Shown here piece after piece: positions 13,531 through 27,229 of a stretch of DNA of 64,000 nt. Where the stretch lies: contig CM072803.1 of assembly GCA_037013495.1 (NCBI GenBank), positions 23,035,001 to 23,099,000 on the forward strand. The letters run 5' to 3'. This DNA is from Hippophae tibetana. Lineage: Eukaryota > Streptophyta > Magnoliopsida > Rosales > Elaeagnaceae. Every line of letters begins with the position of its first letter. Positions within the stretch are counted from its first letter, which is position 1. Both the position numbers and the translations under genes were made by a program. Under the pieces are notes generated by a model. The model was not told the origin of the DNA. It searched no databases and was given only the letters and a program-made list of their open reading frames with translations.

Positions 13531-14789
13531 TAATCTCGAGTTTGAGTTTCGAAAAAAATATTTATATGGGTTATATTTTAATTATAATATTTAGTTTTTA
13601 CAGATCAATTTATAGGATTTTTTTTTAAATAATAATGATTATATACTTCCGTACATATATAAAGAGTTCGAACTCTCTAAGTAATCCATAAAGAGACAAA
13701 GAGTATATATTATTATAGAACAGGAGATTGTCAAAGTATAAGAATTAAAGATTTTCTAATATGGGACGGGTTTTACCATTCCAATTGCCAACTAAAGAAA
13801 ATATAAAAGAAAATTAATTGATGGTATAGACATGATTGTAATTATTTTTGTTAATATCATAATAAAATTGCATGTATAAAATTATTATTTTGATTTTATA
13901 ATTAATTATATTTTATTGATACTATTATTAAATAAAATTATTAATAATAACATCACCATCCTTAATTAAATTATATTTTATTTATCATACATGTTTTGAG
14001 TTAAAAACTTACAAATCTCTTAAATAAGAGAGAGGTTGGAATAATTATATCATAAAAAAAGGTGACATGTACATGGTTGGAAAGTTGGGGAGATTGCACG
14101 AGCCAAAATAATATTGAACCAAAAGGCATAAACCTTATAAATTAGAACATATATTATGTGGTGGAAAATTGGATTAATTTAGGAAAAAATTACTACATAA
14201 TTCTTTGAAGTATTTCAAAATTACAAAAACATAAACATTATTTAATTTTGAAAAAATAGGTAATTGCAATCATTTTACTATTATTTAATTACAATATTTT
14301 TCTTTCAATTTCATAATTTTTATTGATTTTATTATAAATATAATCCAAAAAATTAAGAAATAGAAGTAAAAACAGGAAAATTTATTATTTTTCAAACATA
14401 TGATTTTTTTTTTTAAATTTAAAAAGCTTATAATGAAATATTTATAATTGATCCATTTATCAAGTTAGCCTTTGAATTCATGATGTATTATCGTTTTTGT
14501 TGACCCAAAAAAAAACCTAACTTATTCTTCTTCCTTCTTAATTGTCTATTATGATAGTAAAAAATATCATACATTTTGAAGTAAAAAAAAATCGTGATTA
14601 ATTCCACGTGGAAAAGAAATGACATCTTTTAATATAAACAAACAATATCTGAAAAAAGAGAGGAGCAAATAGAATGCCCAGATAGTGATAGAAACATAAA
14701 AATGGGGGAGAAATTAAAGAGTTTTCAAAAATGTAATCTTTTACAAGTTGCCGAAACTTTAGAAAATATCACATTTAGATGAACAATTT

Positions 14790-14862
14790 TACGATTATTT
14801 ATTTATTTATTAATTATTATTATTATTATTTTGTTGTTGTTGTTGTTGATGATGTTGATAGC
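14790..14862. repeat. Compound trinucleotide microsatellite (TTA/ATT)n-(GTT)n-(GAT)n
   Basis: Contiguous trinucleotide runs: ATT/TTA, then five or more GTT, then GAT-rich, in intergenic DNA. Confidence 0.9.
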
Positions 14863-15062
14863 AACAATTTATTATGTTTTAAATAAACAAGAAATTGAAT
14901 AGGAGGAGGAAAAGACAAGCATTAGATTAGTACAAACAAGCAATTTTAAGTAGTGTTCGAATTTTTTATTTTTTATTTTATGGATTAGTATATGTTTCAA
15001 ATCACTATCAAACGTGGATATTCCATGTTAATGACAACACTTGTACAAGACAAAATTCACTC

Positions 15063-15087
15063 TAATAATAATAATAATAATAATAAT
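15063..15087. repeat. (TAA)n microsatellite
   Basis: About eight consecutive TAA units. Confidence 0.9.
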
Positions 15088-17447
15088 GAACATTGGTGCT
15101 CACTTTATAGAAATCACTGAATGAAAAAGATCGGCTCTTATGTATTTCAATGTAATTTAGTTTGATTTAATTATAAAAAAATAATAATAAATTAAAGTTT
15201 AGAGTTTAATTTTTACGAGTTAATATTTAGATTTTCATTAACATAATTTATCCTTTTATTTTAAGTATGAATATGTTAATGTTTACTTATTTTTATATTC
15301 ATTGTTTATTGATCTACATTTTATGTTCCATAACACTCTTATTATGAGAAAATTTTCAAATTAAGTATCGTACTTTAAGTTTTAATGTGTATTTATTTTC
15401 TCATTTTTTTAAAAAATATTTTTTAATCTCATTTAAAAATAATAATTAATAATAAATAATATTTTTATTAAAATATTATTTTCCTGATTAAAACATTATT
15501 AAATCTCGATCCTTTAGTAGTGATAAAATATCAACTAATATGAAAAAATATTTATAATTATTTTGTTTAATTTATTATTTGGTTATTATTATTTTTCTTA
15601 CTAATTTTTACTTTTATTATTGTTAATGGTTTATGTTTTATCAAACTTTAATTATTTAATAAATAATTTGTTAAAATAATATTATTTATTCATTTTTTTT
15701 AAATATTAAAGATTAAAAACATCTTTTAAAATTTAAAAGACTAAAACACAATAACTTCTTAATATAGACTTCTATGGCCACTATCCTTATATAATATTAT
15801 TTTATTTCTTTGACACATGGGAATAGGCATTTATATATGAGAAGCAATGAACCTTAACAACACTCTACTCGTATTTCTCTAATAAATTAAGTTTTAATAA
15901 TCCACTCTACGTGTAGACTCTTGTAAAATAAGTTTGCTTTAATGGATCTTTGTGTCAGGAGCCTCTAGCTAAACCCTACCTAACGTGTTCTAATGGACTA
16001 TAATAACAAGCATTTTTGAATTGATTCTGATTGAAATTGAAGATTTCTTTTAAGAAGATTTAAAAAAATGAACAAAGTTTCCTTTAATTATTGGACTAAC
16101 ATTACTATAATTAAATGATACAGATTTAAAAAGATATTTTTCACGAACCTATTTAATTCTATACAATTAGAAAATAGCTCAAGATAATATAACTACATAC
16201 TTTAAAATACACACTATATATCAAACATAAGCTTTTTTAGTCTTTAGCAATAGTTTAGAATACATCAACCAAAATACACTCTACCAATTGACAAGGAGAT
16301 AAAACCACTTGGACTCTAAAATAAAAGATTAATTCTAAATTGTAAAACTTACCCACGATGTAACTTGTTATTTATGAGAATAAAAAATACACACATATAT
16401 ATATATGGATGAATTTGAAAACTTAGTAAGTAGATAATTTTATAAAATAACTGTAATTGGTACTTATGCAAAATGCATATGAAATGCATATAAATTTTGA
16501 TGAATTGTAATAATTAATGTATATCTAATGAGTTATCATAAAATAACATTATAATAAAAATAGATTTTATTTTATATTTATGATATAATAATATATTACT
16601 AAAAGTATGAAAATAAAAAATATATTCATGAAAAATATATTTTGAATTATTATGCCTAGAGTAATGAGGAATCTAATCGAGATAATTAGCAATATCTCAA
16701 TAACACATGCATGTGAATAACTTACCTCTACTAATATGTGAAGTGACTTCACCAAGTTGGTAGATATCATATTGAACCAAACCGTTAAACATCTTACTGA
16801 GCAAAATTAGATCGAATCTATTGTTGATGATGTATTACCAATTTAAATTAAATATTTTAAATATTGAATAGAGTTAATTATTACTAAAAATTGATAGAAA
16901 ATACTCTAATAATTCTTAAATATTTACTAAATTTGTAAACTTGTATTGAAAATAGTTTGGTTGACCATTTCAAATAATAAAATAAAATTTATTCTCATTA
17001 TGTATAAGTTTTTAAAGTACATTGAAGATGATATATGATATGTTTTTCAAATTCTAGTTAAATTAAAATGAATGCAATTTCTAAAAACGTGCAATTTGTA
17101 CCAAATAAATTTGCTTAAAAACAATGCTATCAAAACTTTAGAAAATAAACTAAATATCCACTCATAATATTATATTAATTTTGATTCTTTACGTGTATCG
17201 TAGTATCGGTATACCCAACCCTTCTCATATAATTACACTTATATTAGAAACAAAAATAACGTTCATAGTTTGTTTATCTAATTTAAATTAAAATGTATTC
17301 TAAAATTAATAAAACATGTGTTGTTAATAATTGACTCAGTTTAATCATTATCTATTAAATAGTTTCATGATATTCCTAAACATATCTTCATAAATTTGGA
17401 TATAATTTTTGTTAAAAATGTCCAAATTTATTTTTATAAAAACATAT

Positions 17448-17830
17448 AAAATTAGATATTTTGATCTTTAAAACAAGATAAATCACACTCAATTATAATA
17501 TGTAAAACCTTTTCAAAAACATATAATACCAATTAGTATAAAACATTATTTTCAAAACAATTTTGAAAGTAGCATACTCTTAGTTAAATTACTATAATGT
17601 TGTCTAAGAAAATCAAAATGATAAACCGTAAAATATTTTTAAAATTAGAGACATTAAGTTTTAAAATAAGATATAATTCATCCTATTCTAATATATAAAA
17701 TCATTTTAAATTACAAAAATAGTAATTGGTCCGAGTAGTATTTCTAAAATGATTTTTATAAAACCACAATCAATTAAACATGTATAAATTTGCATTAAAA
17801 ATTCTAGATAAAAAATCGTTAAATCTATAG
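17448..17830. repeat. Weak two-copy tandem repeat, about 190 bp
   Basis: Two adjacent blocks share the order 'aaaattaga...tttaaaacaagata...caattataatatgtaaaa...' with many substitutions. The high A+T content weakens the case. This is a visual match only. Confidence 0.3.
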
Positions 17831-18983
17831 TAAAATAGACATCCATATATTTCCAAAGATACATGAGACAAATTTTAATTCATGCTGCTGCAAGTTTCAC
17901 AATTTCCACTTCTCTTTTTCATAAATTGTAAGTTTTTTTTATTATTACAATCGAATCTCCCCCCACTTTCTTTCTTCCTTTTTCAGAGTATATTAAGATA
18001 TTTTTCTTTAAGAATTCCATTCAATTTCGTTGCTATACACAGTGTAACTTTGCAAGATACAACATCATATAATTTATTAGCATTATTATACATAATATAT
18101 CAAAATAGTTATTTAAATTAGATTGTTACTAATAACACATCAGCACATCATTTGCCTTAAAATATTATACCAATCTATCTCCAATTAAAATGGGTATTTG
18201 TTTAAAAATGACCATTAAGAGAATCGAAATACCCTTAGAGATCTGTAATGTTTTTTTAAAAAACAAGTACCTCACCTTTTTTTTAAACGATAAGTCCTTA
18301 TTTTAGATATATTAAATTTTAAATATTTTAATCAATACCACAAACTTACTAATTATTAATTATAATTGGTCACTAAATATCGATCAAAATTTTGATGGAT
18401 TTTAACCAACTTAAACTTTCATTTATTTACTTATTTTTCAAATTTGAATATATTAAAAATCAGATATAGCAAGTCAAAGTCCACTCATTGCATCGGAAAA
18501 TTTCTCGAAAATAAAAACTCGGTTTCATGGGACTAGACGAGTAGACGACGACTAGTGCATCGTGTAAGTTCTACTATCTTTACACTTTATACGTCAAGTT
18601 TTGTTTTATTGTTATTATTATTATTATTATTATTTTGGGGGTCATATCTTTATACGTCAGTCAAGTTGCACTTGTAATTTTTAATTTTATGACTTTTAGT
18701 AATGCATGATATTCATAGTTATTGGGGTTTTTTTTTTAAACAATAGAGTAAAAACAAACAAAACTCATATTTGAATATTATAACATTCCTGTTCGGTTAT
18801 ATAAACACATTATGTAAAGTGGGCTTCATCTAATATTTGGCATCATACACAGGATTTGTTGGATGAAGGCTTGTTATTAGATTTCCCAAAGGCACACAAA
18901 AAATATTGTCACACTAATTATATGATTGACATGATAACTCTTTATCATTAGATACATATATGAGAACCTTTATCAATAATATT

Positions 18984-19457
18984 GTATTATATCATTTAAA
19001 ATTCATCTCAAATTTAAATTACATAAACATTTTCTTACACAATGATACTAAACAGGCTTCGGACTATTAACCAACAGAAAAAAGTTCAAACATTCTTTGC
19101 AGAAGAATGCAAGGCAATACTTGAGTATATACCAAGGCTAGGTATTATATCATTTAAAATTCATCTCAAATTTAAATTACATAAACATTTTCTTACACAA
19201 TGATACTAAACAGGCTTCGGACTATTAACCAACAGAAAAAAGTTCAAACATTCTTTGCAGAAGAATGCAAGGCAATACTTGAGTATATACCAAGGCTAGG
19301 TATTATATCATTTAAAATTCATCTCAAATTTAAATTACATAAACATTTTCTTACACAATGATACTAAACAGGCTTCGGACTATTAACCAACAGAAAAAAG
19401 TTCAAACATTCTTTGCAGAAGAATGCAAGGCAATACTTGAGTATATACCAAGGCTAG
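18984..19457. repeat. Perfect tandem repeat, 158 bp x3
   Basis: Units start at 18984, 19142 and 19300 and read identically (gtattatatcatttaaaatt ... ataccaaggctag). The array ends about 310 bp downstream of the SDA1 stop codon. No coding potential was seen in the unit. Confidence 0.97.
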
Positions 19458-19768
19458 GGCAGTTGATCTTTAATCAAATTGGAACCACAAGATGCAAGAA
19501 ACATCATGATGTAGAACGGAAAGAAAAATAGTATGAAAAAGACGCTTAGGGATTTAAATGAATAGAAGTTAGAAATTCGGAGAAATAGAATAGGCAGAAT
19601 TAGAGTGAAGCAAGAAAAAAAAATTCATTAATCAGAAAGTGTGCTATACTATCGTAAGACTAACGAATCAATCAAATTAAAATCCAAATAGTTAAAACAA
19701 ATAACAAAATACTTGAAACAAAAATAAATCAAGTTATTAAAGTCAAGACAATTAAGACGAGATCATGA

Positions 19769-22700
19769 TCATTTCCATGCTTTTTTACCCCGAAACTGTT
19801 TGCCAGAGCGCTGTTGTTTTCTCCTTTTCTCTTGTTTGGATTTTGCCACTTTTGATCTCTTTGCAGCAAGAGGAAGAACCTTCTTGTGTTCCTTCTGCCG
19901 ATTGCTCAGACCTCCAACCTGATAAGACAGACCATCCAAAATGAAACATTCAGCAGACAAGACTAGGAGCAATTCTATTTAAATCTGCAACAACTGATGT
20001 GACAAACAATGACTAGATAAGACCGTTAGACCATCTTTTATTTAAAATATAGTCCACACTAGTTGTTGATGAGACTTTACAAGGAGCCTACTTTTTTCTT
20101 ATTTTTCTTTCTGCACCATTTATTATTGATCAAGGGATAAAAGTTTCATAACAATCCAAAGAACAAATAATAATAATAATAATAATAAATAAGTAAATGA
20201 CACAGTTCTAGATAACCCAGCCAAAAGGTTGAAAATCAGAACTGAAGTAGCATCAAAGACATTAAAGGCCAGTGTGCTTGTGTTTATGCTAAAAGTGTTT
20301 TCAAAAGAAAACTCTTATAAAGAAGCAATTTGGAAGCCAAAAAAAAAAAAAATTATGCTTAAAAGTACTTGGAACAATTTTTTCCCCCTATTTGGTTTAA
20401 GAGAGCTTTATTGTCAGGAAGCCTTTATGTCTCGAAAGTATAAACAAACCAATCCTATTAGCTAGTAAGAGAGACATGGACGAGAGTTATCTTTACCTGA
20501 TATGGTGATGATTAGGCATGAAAAATTTATTTGGCCGGAGTCTTAACATTCAGAAAATTTATTACAGAACAAACTTAAAACTAAGATTTTGACAACCTTA
20601 GTAGATACAATAGGAAAAGGACTGTCTACCTTCTTCTGTTTGACAGCAGCACGAGCCTGGTATTTGCCTCTATCTTCCCTTCCAGCTCTAACCAATGCTA
20701 GTCTCTCTTCCTTGCTCATCTTCATCCTCACATGAGCCTATACGTGCAAACCAAAACACAAGTCTTTTATAATAGAGTTTATGTCCATTATAAACCCATT
20801 TAAAATGGGTGTGCAACAAAGTCTAAAATGGCACATCAATCTAGCGAAATAGTCGCAAACCCAAGCAGCCAATCTCATATGATACGATTTACACTGTATT
20901 TTTTTGAGAGGAGGAGCGTGGTTTTTTTGGGTAGCCGAAAATGACATTTACAAGGTTTTTGAATTACAATATTGACAAAAAACAAGAGTAGATGCATCAA
21001 ATTAGTGTAATATTTTCCCCAGAATTTGTACCAATGCCCCAAAACTTTGCATCTTATGGTCTTTGATTCAAGGCCATATCAATTATACACAAACTTCTAA
21101 CAAACATGTATAAGTAGAAAATGCACATGGCATGATGAATGATAAAATCAAACACTGACTTCAAGTTTTGCTGGGTCCACTCGCTTTAAACTCATATTAT
21201 CAGAATTGAGAAATTTGACCCCATGTTGAGTCAAGGCCATCTTTGCCTGAAAAACAAGCATCAAACATGTCAATTATAAAAGCAAACCAATGCAAAAATT
21301 AAACAGAATCTAGTATAAAATGGTAACTTTTTGTTAGCTTTACATGCTATTATAAATTCTAACTAGTGTACCTTCAATTCCTTGATCTTATGGAAGTCCT
21401 CGTTAGCAAGAATACCATCTTCTTGGTCAGAATTGGAATTTGTTAGTGTTTCTTTTGCCATTTTCCTCAAAGTATTAAGACTTGTCTCAGCAGTAATAAG
21501 CTGATGATCAAACTCAGACAATTTCCTTTTTTTCCCTTTAGATTCCTTTTTATTGCTTTCACCATCACTGGCATGCTCCATTTCCTCGCTCTCATCCTTC
21601 TCTCCATCTGTTTCCTCCTCGTCACCATCTTCATCATCCATACTATCGTCAGCATCTTCATCTTCAGATATAATATCATCCTTTAGTTCCTCATCATCAT
21701 AAGTGGATCCCTCATGGTCTTCTTCCTCACTTGAAGCAACCGTTTCGTCAATATCATGAGCGTCATCAGAGTCACTGGATGCCAAATCGCTGGCAACATC
21801 ATGATCATCACCCTCACTCTCACCTTCATCACCATGGTCATCATTTAATAATTCAATATCAGGAACATTGCTATGTACATTAACTTCTCCATAATCTTTT
21901 GGCCTTGCCATCGGATCTCTTGGGCGCCCACGATCTTTCTTAACCAGCAACGAAGGGCAAATCTACATATTGAAAAAATATTCAAACCTTACTGTGCTGA
22001 TCATGCATGCTAGTAAAGTAGAAGTAGAACTGGGAGATGAACAGGTACCTCTCTAAATAAGCCAATAAGCGAACGTGCTGCTGCTGAAACAGCCTTCTCA
22101 TGTGACTTCTTATATAATGCAAGATCTTGCAGAAGATCTTCTGTCATCAACTAAAGCAGAGACCAATATATTAACTTATGAGAGAAATGGGAGGGAAATA
22201 CCACAATTGCTTGTATCAAAGTATACAGAAAACAGTACTCGAATAAACTTTTTATTTCATGCAAGGAAGTACTAAACAACTTCAAGATCACGTTGAGTTC
22301 TGTTTATTATGTTGCTTGGTTTGACTTTTAAGAGGAGAAAGAAAGGATACGATTCCACTACTAAAGAAAAATTCTTTCCATCCAGTTCTTGGGTATATTT
22401 TGGAATGCTTCTCTTTAATAATTTGCATTCTTTTTTTCTTCCCCTTTCTCTTCATTTGGAACAAAATAAATAATATTTTTCAATTTTACCCCCAAGTTAT
22501 TTCGAATTTTACCCTCATTTGATTTCATTGTTTCAACCAAGCATAGTCACTAATAATATTTACATTCAACATGATTTCATTGTTGTTACCCTTCCCACTC
22601 CTTTTCCTTTCCACAAACCAAACATGACCAAAGTGAAATAACAAACAAGAGAAAATTAGGAAAGCAGGTATCACAAATATCACACTATACTTACCAGAGG

Positions 22701-25251
22701 AATACGAAGACATATTTCCCTTACTACATTTAGTCCAACAGCAATGGCCTGGTCAGGTAATAAGGAAAAATATATTAGAAACATATACAATGTGCAAGTG
22801 AATATACTGATAGAAACAGCTCTAAATCTACACCTCTGGACGCGAGTTTTCATGCACAAATTGGTTCACAACTTGTTTAAACAGATCCTCAACAGCATCG
22901 GGAGGCACCTGCTCACACCAGGATGTTAAAAATTCGTACAGGAATATGACGGCTAACAAAAAATTTAGGCATAAGGCTAAATTACAATAACAGAGTCCAA
23001 GCCAATAAGGCAGCATAGGCAATAGTACCATATCATGGCAAGATTGAACTACTGCAGCGAGCAAATTTGTGACATCACGTTGATGTGGCTGTGAACACCA
23101 ATATGGTCAAAACTGAATCATTATAGGAGTTAGTACCAACTTCAATATATCAGCCAGAAAAATATGCAACTCACCTTAACATATTTTATAAAGTAATCAT
23201 AAAAGCTTAATACAATTAACCGGTGAAGCCCAATGATCCGAGCAATTAATTTCATCATCATCAACTTGACCTGAAGTTCAGACACAGAATAAAAACAAAT
23301 CATGAAATAAACTTGCTGGAGTACTAGAAAGAAGTGAGGACAAACTAATGTAAGCTGAACCCTAAATCCTCCATTTAGATCATAATATTGAATTTATATA
23401 TATTTGACATCAAAGCTTATCCACCTCAAATCGTTCCGTGTGTTGTTTCTCACGGGTTTGGAGTTGAGAAAACAGCTTCTCAGCAAATCCCTACAAAGAG
23501 AGAGCAGCTTTTAAAATTTTAACCATGTCATTTGAATTGTTTTAGAATGTTTAAGTTATCAGATAACAACATTGGAAATGTCAAACCTGGGGATCTTTCA
23601 AATGATTGAGTGGTGAATAATAAGTTGAAGTACTGCTTTGTGATGATAGGCGTTGCTGTCTTTTCATGCTACGAATAGCACGCTGCAACTTGGCTTGCTT
23701 CTTCCTCTTGCTAGAAGCAGTACCTTTATGATGTGCCTACAATTGAAAACAAATATAGTCATCATTTATTAAACAAAATGTATATTTGCTTCCAAAAAAA
23801 AATACATTTATCATGGAAGTAAACTGGTTGCTGTAAGCCGCCTGTAGCATCAACATGCACTTTGCCCGTTAAAGGAACCAAAGTAGTCAGTTAGTATGCT
23901 TCAGCGAAAATAGCATGAAAATTAAATATACATGAGTATAATAATTTTACACATGCAAAGATTTATCAGTATATTTTATAAAATAAACCTAAAGTGTGAG
24001 AAAATTTGTCCAATTATAATATATAAGCTGCGAGCCAAACCTTGTATACAGCCTCTTTATTAAGGACAACTTGAGGATTTTGAGTTAATTCGTCTTCACT
24101 GCTCAAGGCATCGCTATCATCATCATCATCTTCAATCTTCTCATAGTCAAGTAGAAATGAGAGAGAAGCAATCATGATCCTGCAGAAAACAGATGTAAAT
24201 GTTGATATTAAGAACGAAAAATCAGACATAAAGTACAGAGACCTAGGCATACCTTCGTGAGGTATGAAAACAAGCATTACAAATTGCATTTGCCGTTCTA
24301 TCGTCAAACCACACCTTCCTCCGGTGGAGCTCACATAGTGTGGTTAGTGATCTTTTTGCTTTGGCTTCATCTTCTTGCTACAAACATATCCAAATACTGA
24401 ATACCAGGAAATTGAGCCAAATAGAATTGACAAGGAAAAGATAGAGAAACATACCTGTAGCATGCCAAACAAAATATTTTGCAGTGCTCTGTTCTTAGGT
24501 TCATTTTTGTGCTTTTTATTCATTCTCCTAATGCTATGAACAACATGAGTAAATGCCAACTTTTTTAAAACTTTGTCACCCAAAGTCTGAAGCTCCATGA
24601 ATAAGGCGAGAGTTTCTCCAAGATCAACCATCTAAAAAAACCAATACAATAATGGAATCAGCCTTTGATTTAAAAAATTAGTGAGATTTATCAATCTCCA
24701 AATAGATACCCAAAAAAAAATCCTCAATCACAAATTAAGGATTTATAACATCCAAATTTAAATATTGAACTTTTTATCTAAAAATTCAAAACCCTACTAA
24801 TTTCTTTCATACCCAGCAACGAAAACAAAGAAGATTTTTTTTATTTTTTTTCCCCCTAAGTTACCTTTTTATTAATGAGAAGAATGAGAGCTTGAGCGAG
24901 GTGATAGCGGAGACCAGAGGGTAACGAGCAAGCGGAAGAGCTAAGCAATTTGGTGAGTTCCTTAGGGAATTGAGAGAGCTGATTAGGATAAAAAGGCGTA
25001 ACGTGGGCTAATAACATCGCTCTGTCGCTGAGGTCCTTGGCCACAGTAGGATCTGTACCAATTCCGCTTATAGATGTGAAATTGAAAGCCACTTGCTGCT
25101 CAAACAGCTCCACAGACGACTTGAATTGGTTGTAAACAAGAAAAAGCTCCGATTCGTACCCTTCTGGATCGCTTTTCATCTTGGATTGCAGTAAGTGCAG
25201 GCTTAGTTTCTCGGAGCTTCGACCCGCCGCTGACATTGATTCCGGCGACAT
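19769..25251 (-). CDS. SDA1: SDA1 homologue (60S ribosomal subunit biogenesis/export, nucleolar)
   Basis: SDA1 proteins act in late 60S pre-ribosome maturation and export and in actin/cell-cycle control in yeast (family knowledge). Fifteen exons: 25251-24865, 24631-24455, 24377-24253, 24179-24041, 23736-23587, 23490-23425, 23270-23175, 23088-23029, 22908-22834, 22748-22695, 22150-22049, 21962-21372, 21246-21160, 20737-20630 and 19918-19769. All are GT-AG with consistent phases and give 788 residues, close to plant SDA1 length (about 800). Landmarks are AAGRSSEKLSLHLLQSKMK, HVVHSIRRMNKKHKNE, LCELHRRKVWFDDRTANAIC, YYSPLNHLKDPQGFAEKL, GLHRLIVLSFYDY and AIAVGLNVVREICLR. A long Asp/Glu/Ser-rich segment (about residues 478-674) and a Lys/Arg-rich C-terminus ending KKAWK are typical of nucleolar proteins. 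The start was chosen by family alignment; an in-frame ATG at 25278 would add nine residues. Confidence 0.96.
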
Positions 25252-25315
25252 AATCGTCAAGGCCTTCTGGGTCGTCATTATAAACAACACGTACGATAAC
25301 ACCTTGAGCTTCCAT
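25100..25315 (-). other. Overlapping upstream ORF at SDA1 start
   Basis: An ATG at 25315-25313 opens a 71-codon frame out of register with SDA1 that runs past the SDA1 start. If the transcript begins upstream of 25315, this uORF would be met first by scanning ribosomes. Its codons mostly mirror the SDA1 coding strand, so a real peptide is doubtful. Confidence 0.3.
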
Positions 25316-25345
25316 TTTTATAGTACAATAATTATAATGGTTTAT

Positions 25346-25353
25346 AAACCCTA
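25346..25353 (+). promoter_or_regulatory. Telo-box (AAACCCTA) in SDA1 promoter/5' UTR
   Basis: AAACCCTA followed by further A/C tracts lies about 95 bp upstream of the SDA1 ATG. Telo-boxes are a known feature of plant ribosomal-protein and ribosome-biogenesis promoters, which fits the gene's role. Confidence 0.6.
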
Positions 25354-25399
25354 AAAAAACCCAGGGTTAGACGTCAGCACGATCCGTAGCAAGAATGGA

Positions 25400-27005
25400 A
25401 AAAAAAAACATATATTTTGTTTTTATCCAATAAATTATTTTTAAAAAATATAATATTTTGTGTAAAAATATTAAATTATATTATATATTAATTAATAATT
25501 AATGTTTATTAAAAATAAATTAATTTTTTTTTCTCGCACATAAAATATGAACACTTTTTCATCATAATTTAATATTTTTTACATAAATAAAAAATTAAAA
25601 TTTTAAAAATATAATACACATTAAAACAATCTAATTTCCCTTAATTATTCCAAGTAAAATTTGGATCGCTCAATCCAGCTTATAATCTCTTATAACATTT
25701 CCTACACTTAGAAGAGAATAGGGATATTGCTAAATTGTGTCTATGCAGAAGTTAGGAGGCTTAGTTAACTGCCACCTTAAGGAGCAATTCTCCTGTTTTA
25801 CTGATTACTATATATGGCTAAGAACTTCTCCAAACCGCTTGATGTGCCCTGTTAAAGAACCCAGGTTCAAAATCCCCTCCCCCACCATTTCCTTAGAAAT
25901 AAGCTTCAATGTGAAGGAAAACAAAGACAAAACTATTCAACCTAAACAATAATATATTATACTTTTTAAACAAGATAAAGATTATAGGGATACTTTTATA
26001 ACGTAAAATAGATCAATTTAATTCCTTTATTTATGGATTAGTCAATCTAGTGTACCATGATTTAGTTTTAAATCACACTAGTATCTTCATTATAGCTTTA
26101 GTTTATCACCTTCTTAAGGTGGGTTGTATTTTTGTGTTCTCTAAGGAAAGGGTAAAGAGAATTAATGGTGAGAACGTGGGTGGGGTTTTATAGTCCAACC
26201 GCCCAAAAGTGTGTTAAAAAAACATTGTCATTGTCAACGCATATTATAGAGATTAAGAGCAAGTTTTCGTAACAGTACTACATGTTAAGTAGTTTGAGAA
26301 TAAACTTCTAAGACGTGGTTGCCATTGCTTTTTTTTTTTCTCTCCTTATTTTCACTACTCGTAAATATTTGTTCTACTAGTTTGTCTTTGGTTTAATTAT
26401 GTGCCTAATATTTACTATCATATTCCAAATATTTTGACACTAATAGAGTTATTTTGCTTGGAGAGATGGTGGGATTATGTTCTTTGAAAGTAAGTTTATA
26501 ATAGTTTTGGAGAGAGAATTTAGCAAATTGTATTGAAATGGTAGAAAATCTGGGAGAATACTCAATGTATTTCTATTATCTCTAACATTCATGTTAAATG
26601 TGCAACTCTTAGAGGTTTAATTTCATTCAATTTCTAAAAGTATAAACTAATAAACTCTAACTTGACATGGCGATTATCAAGTAAATTTTCCTCGTGATAG
26701 CTTCCATTTATTAGCACCATTTCTACGACGGGTATAGAAGACATTTTTTTGTTTGAAATGTAAGTTTTAATAAAAATAAATAATGCTAATTTTTACAAAA
26801 TTGTAATCTCTTAAGTCTTATCACACGTTAATATTTTACATAACTTAAGAGATGTATAAATAGAAAAAGATTGATTATTGAGTTTGGATCCCAAGGAGCA
26901 TTTATTTTTGTTATAAGAGAGAGGACTTAGGTAAATGTGATTCTACGTGCGAGCGTCACCGTCGTCGTCGTTTGATTGAGTCCGTGTGTGTGGTATTTTA
27001 TTTTT
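25400..27005. other. Intergenic region, no gene seen
   Basis: AT-rich sequence. A 71-codon frame at 25737-25952 has no family resemblance or splice context. Nothing else is supported. Confidence 0.6.
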
Positions 27006-27007
27006 GA

Positions 27008-27172
27008 TTAAAATTACTTTTCCACTTAGAAAAATAATCGTTACTTTTTTACTCAAAAAATGACTATTACTTTATATTTAGAATTGGTCGTTATTTTTTC
27101 ATTTAAAAATAGCCATTACTTTTTCACTTAGAAATGACTGTTACTCTTTCCACCAAGACATAACCATTATTT
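27008..27172. repeat. Degenerate minisatellite, about 25 bp x6
   Basis: Six diverged units follow the pattern 'acttttncacttagaaatnaccgtt', for example 'actttttcacttagaaatga' and 'attttttcatttaaaaatag'. The array adjoins the left side of the gypsy relic. Confidence 0.7.
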
Positions 27173-27229
27173 ATCATAATTGTCTCACATTTTCCTATTT
27201 TGGTCAACTATGGGAACAAATCAGAATTC

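Larger units (their letters stand above)
5791..18983. other. AT-rich intergenic region, no supported gene
   Basis: About 13 kb of very AT-rich DNA with stops in every frame. The few reading frames above 60 codons (11206-11397, 16770-16567 and 17882-18121) are low-complexity Leu/Ile/Phe/Tyr strings without family resemblance. What I can see is microsatellites (listed separately), a short GC-richer island near 7360-7500 with twofold CCCGGTCCC-type motifs, a PBS-like site near 13517 and a weak two-copy repeat near 17448-17830. Confidence 0.7.

Noticed and set aside
17882..18121. 79-codon plus-strand frame rich in Leu/Phe/Ser
   Set aside because: Low-complexity hydrophobic translation in AT-rich DNA, with no family motif, promoter or splice context.
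18984..19457. CRISPR-like array
   Set aside because: The three units are identical throughout with no spacers, in a plant genome; this is a plain tandem repeat.
21467..21686. Alternative frames on both strands over 60-70 codons
   Set aside because: Shadows of the acidic Asp/Glu-rich exon 12 of SDA1.
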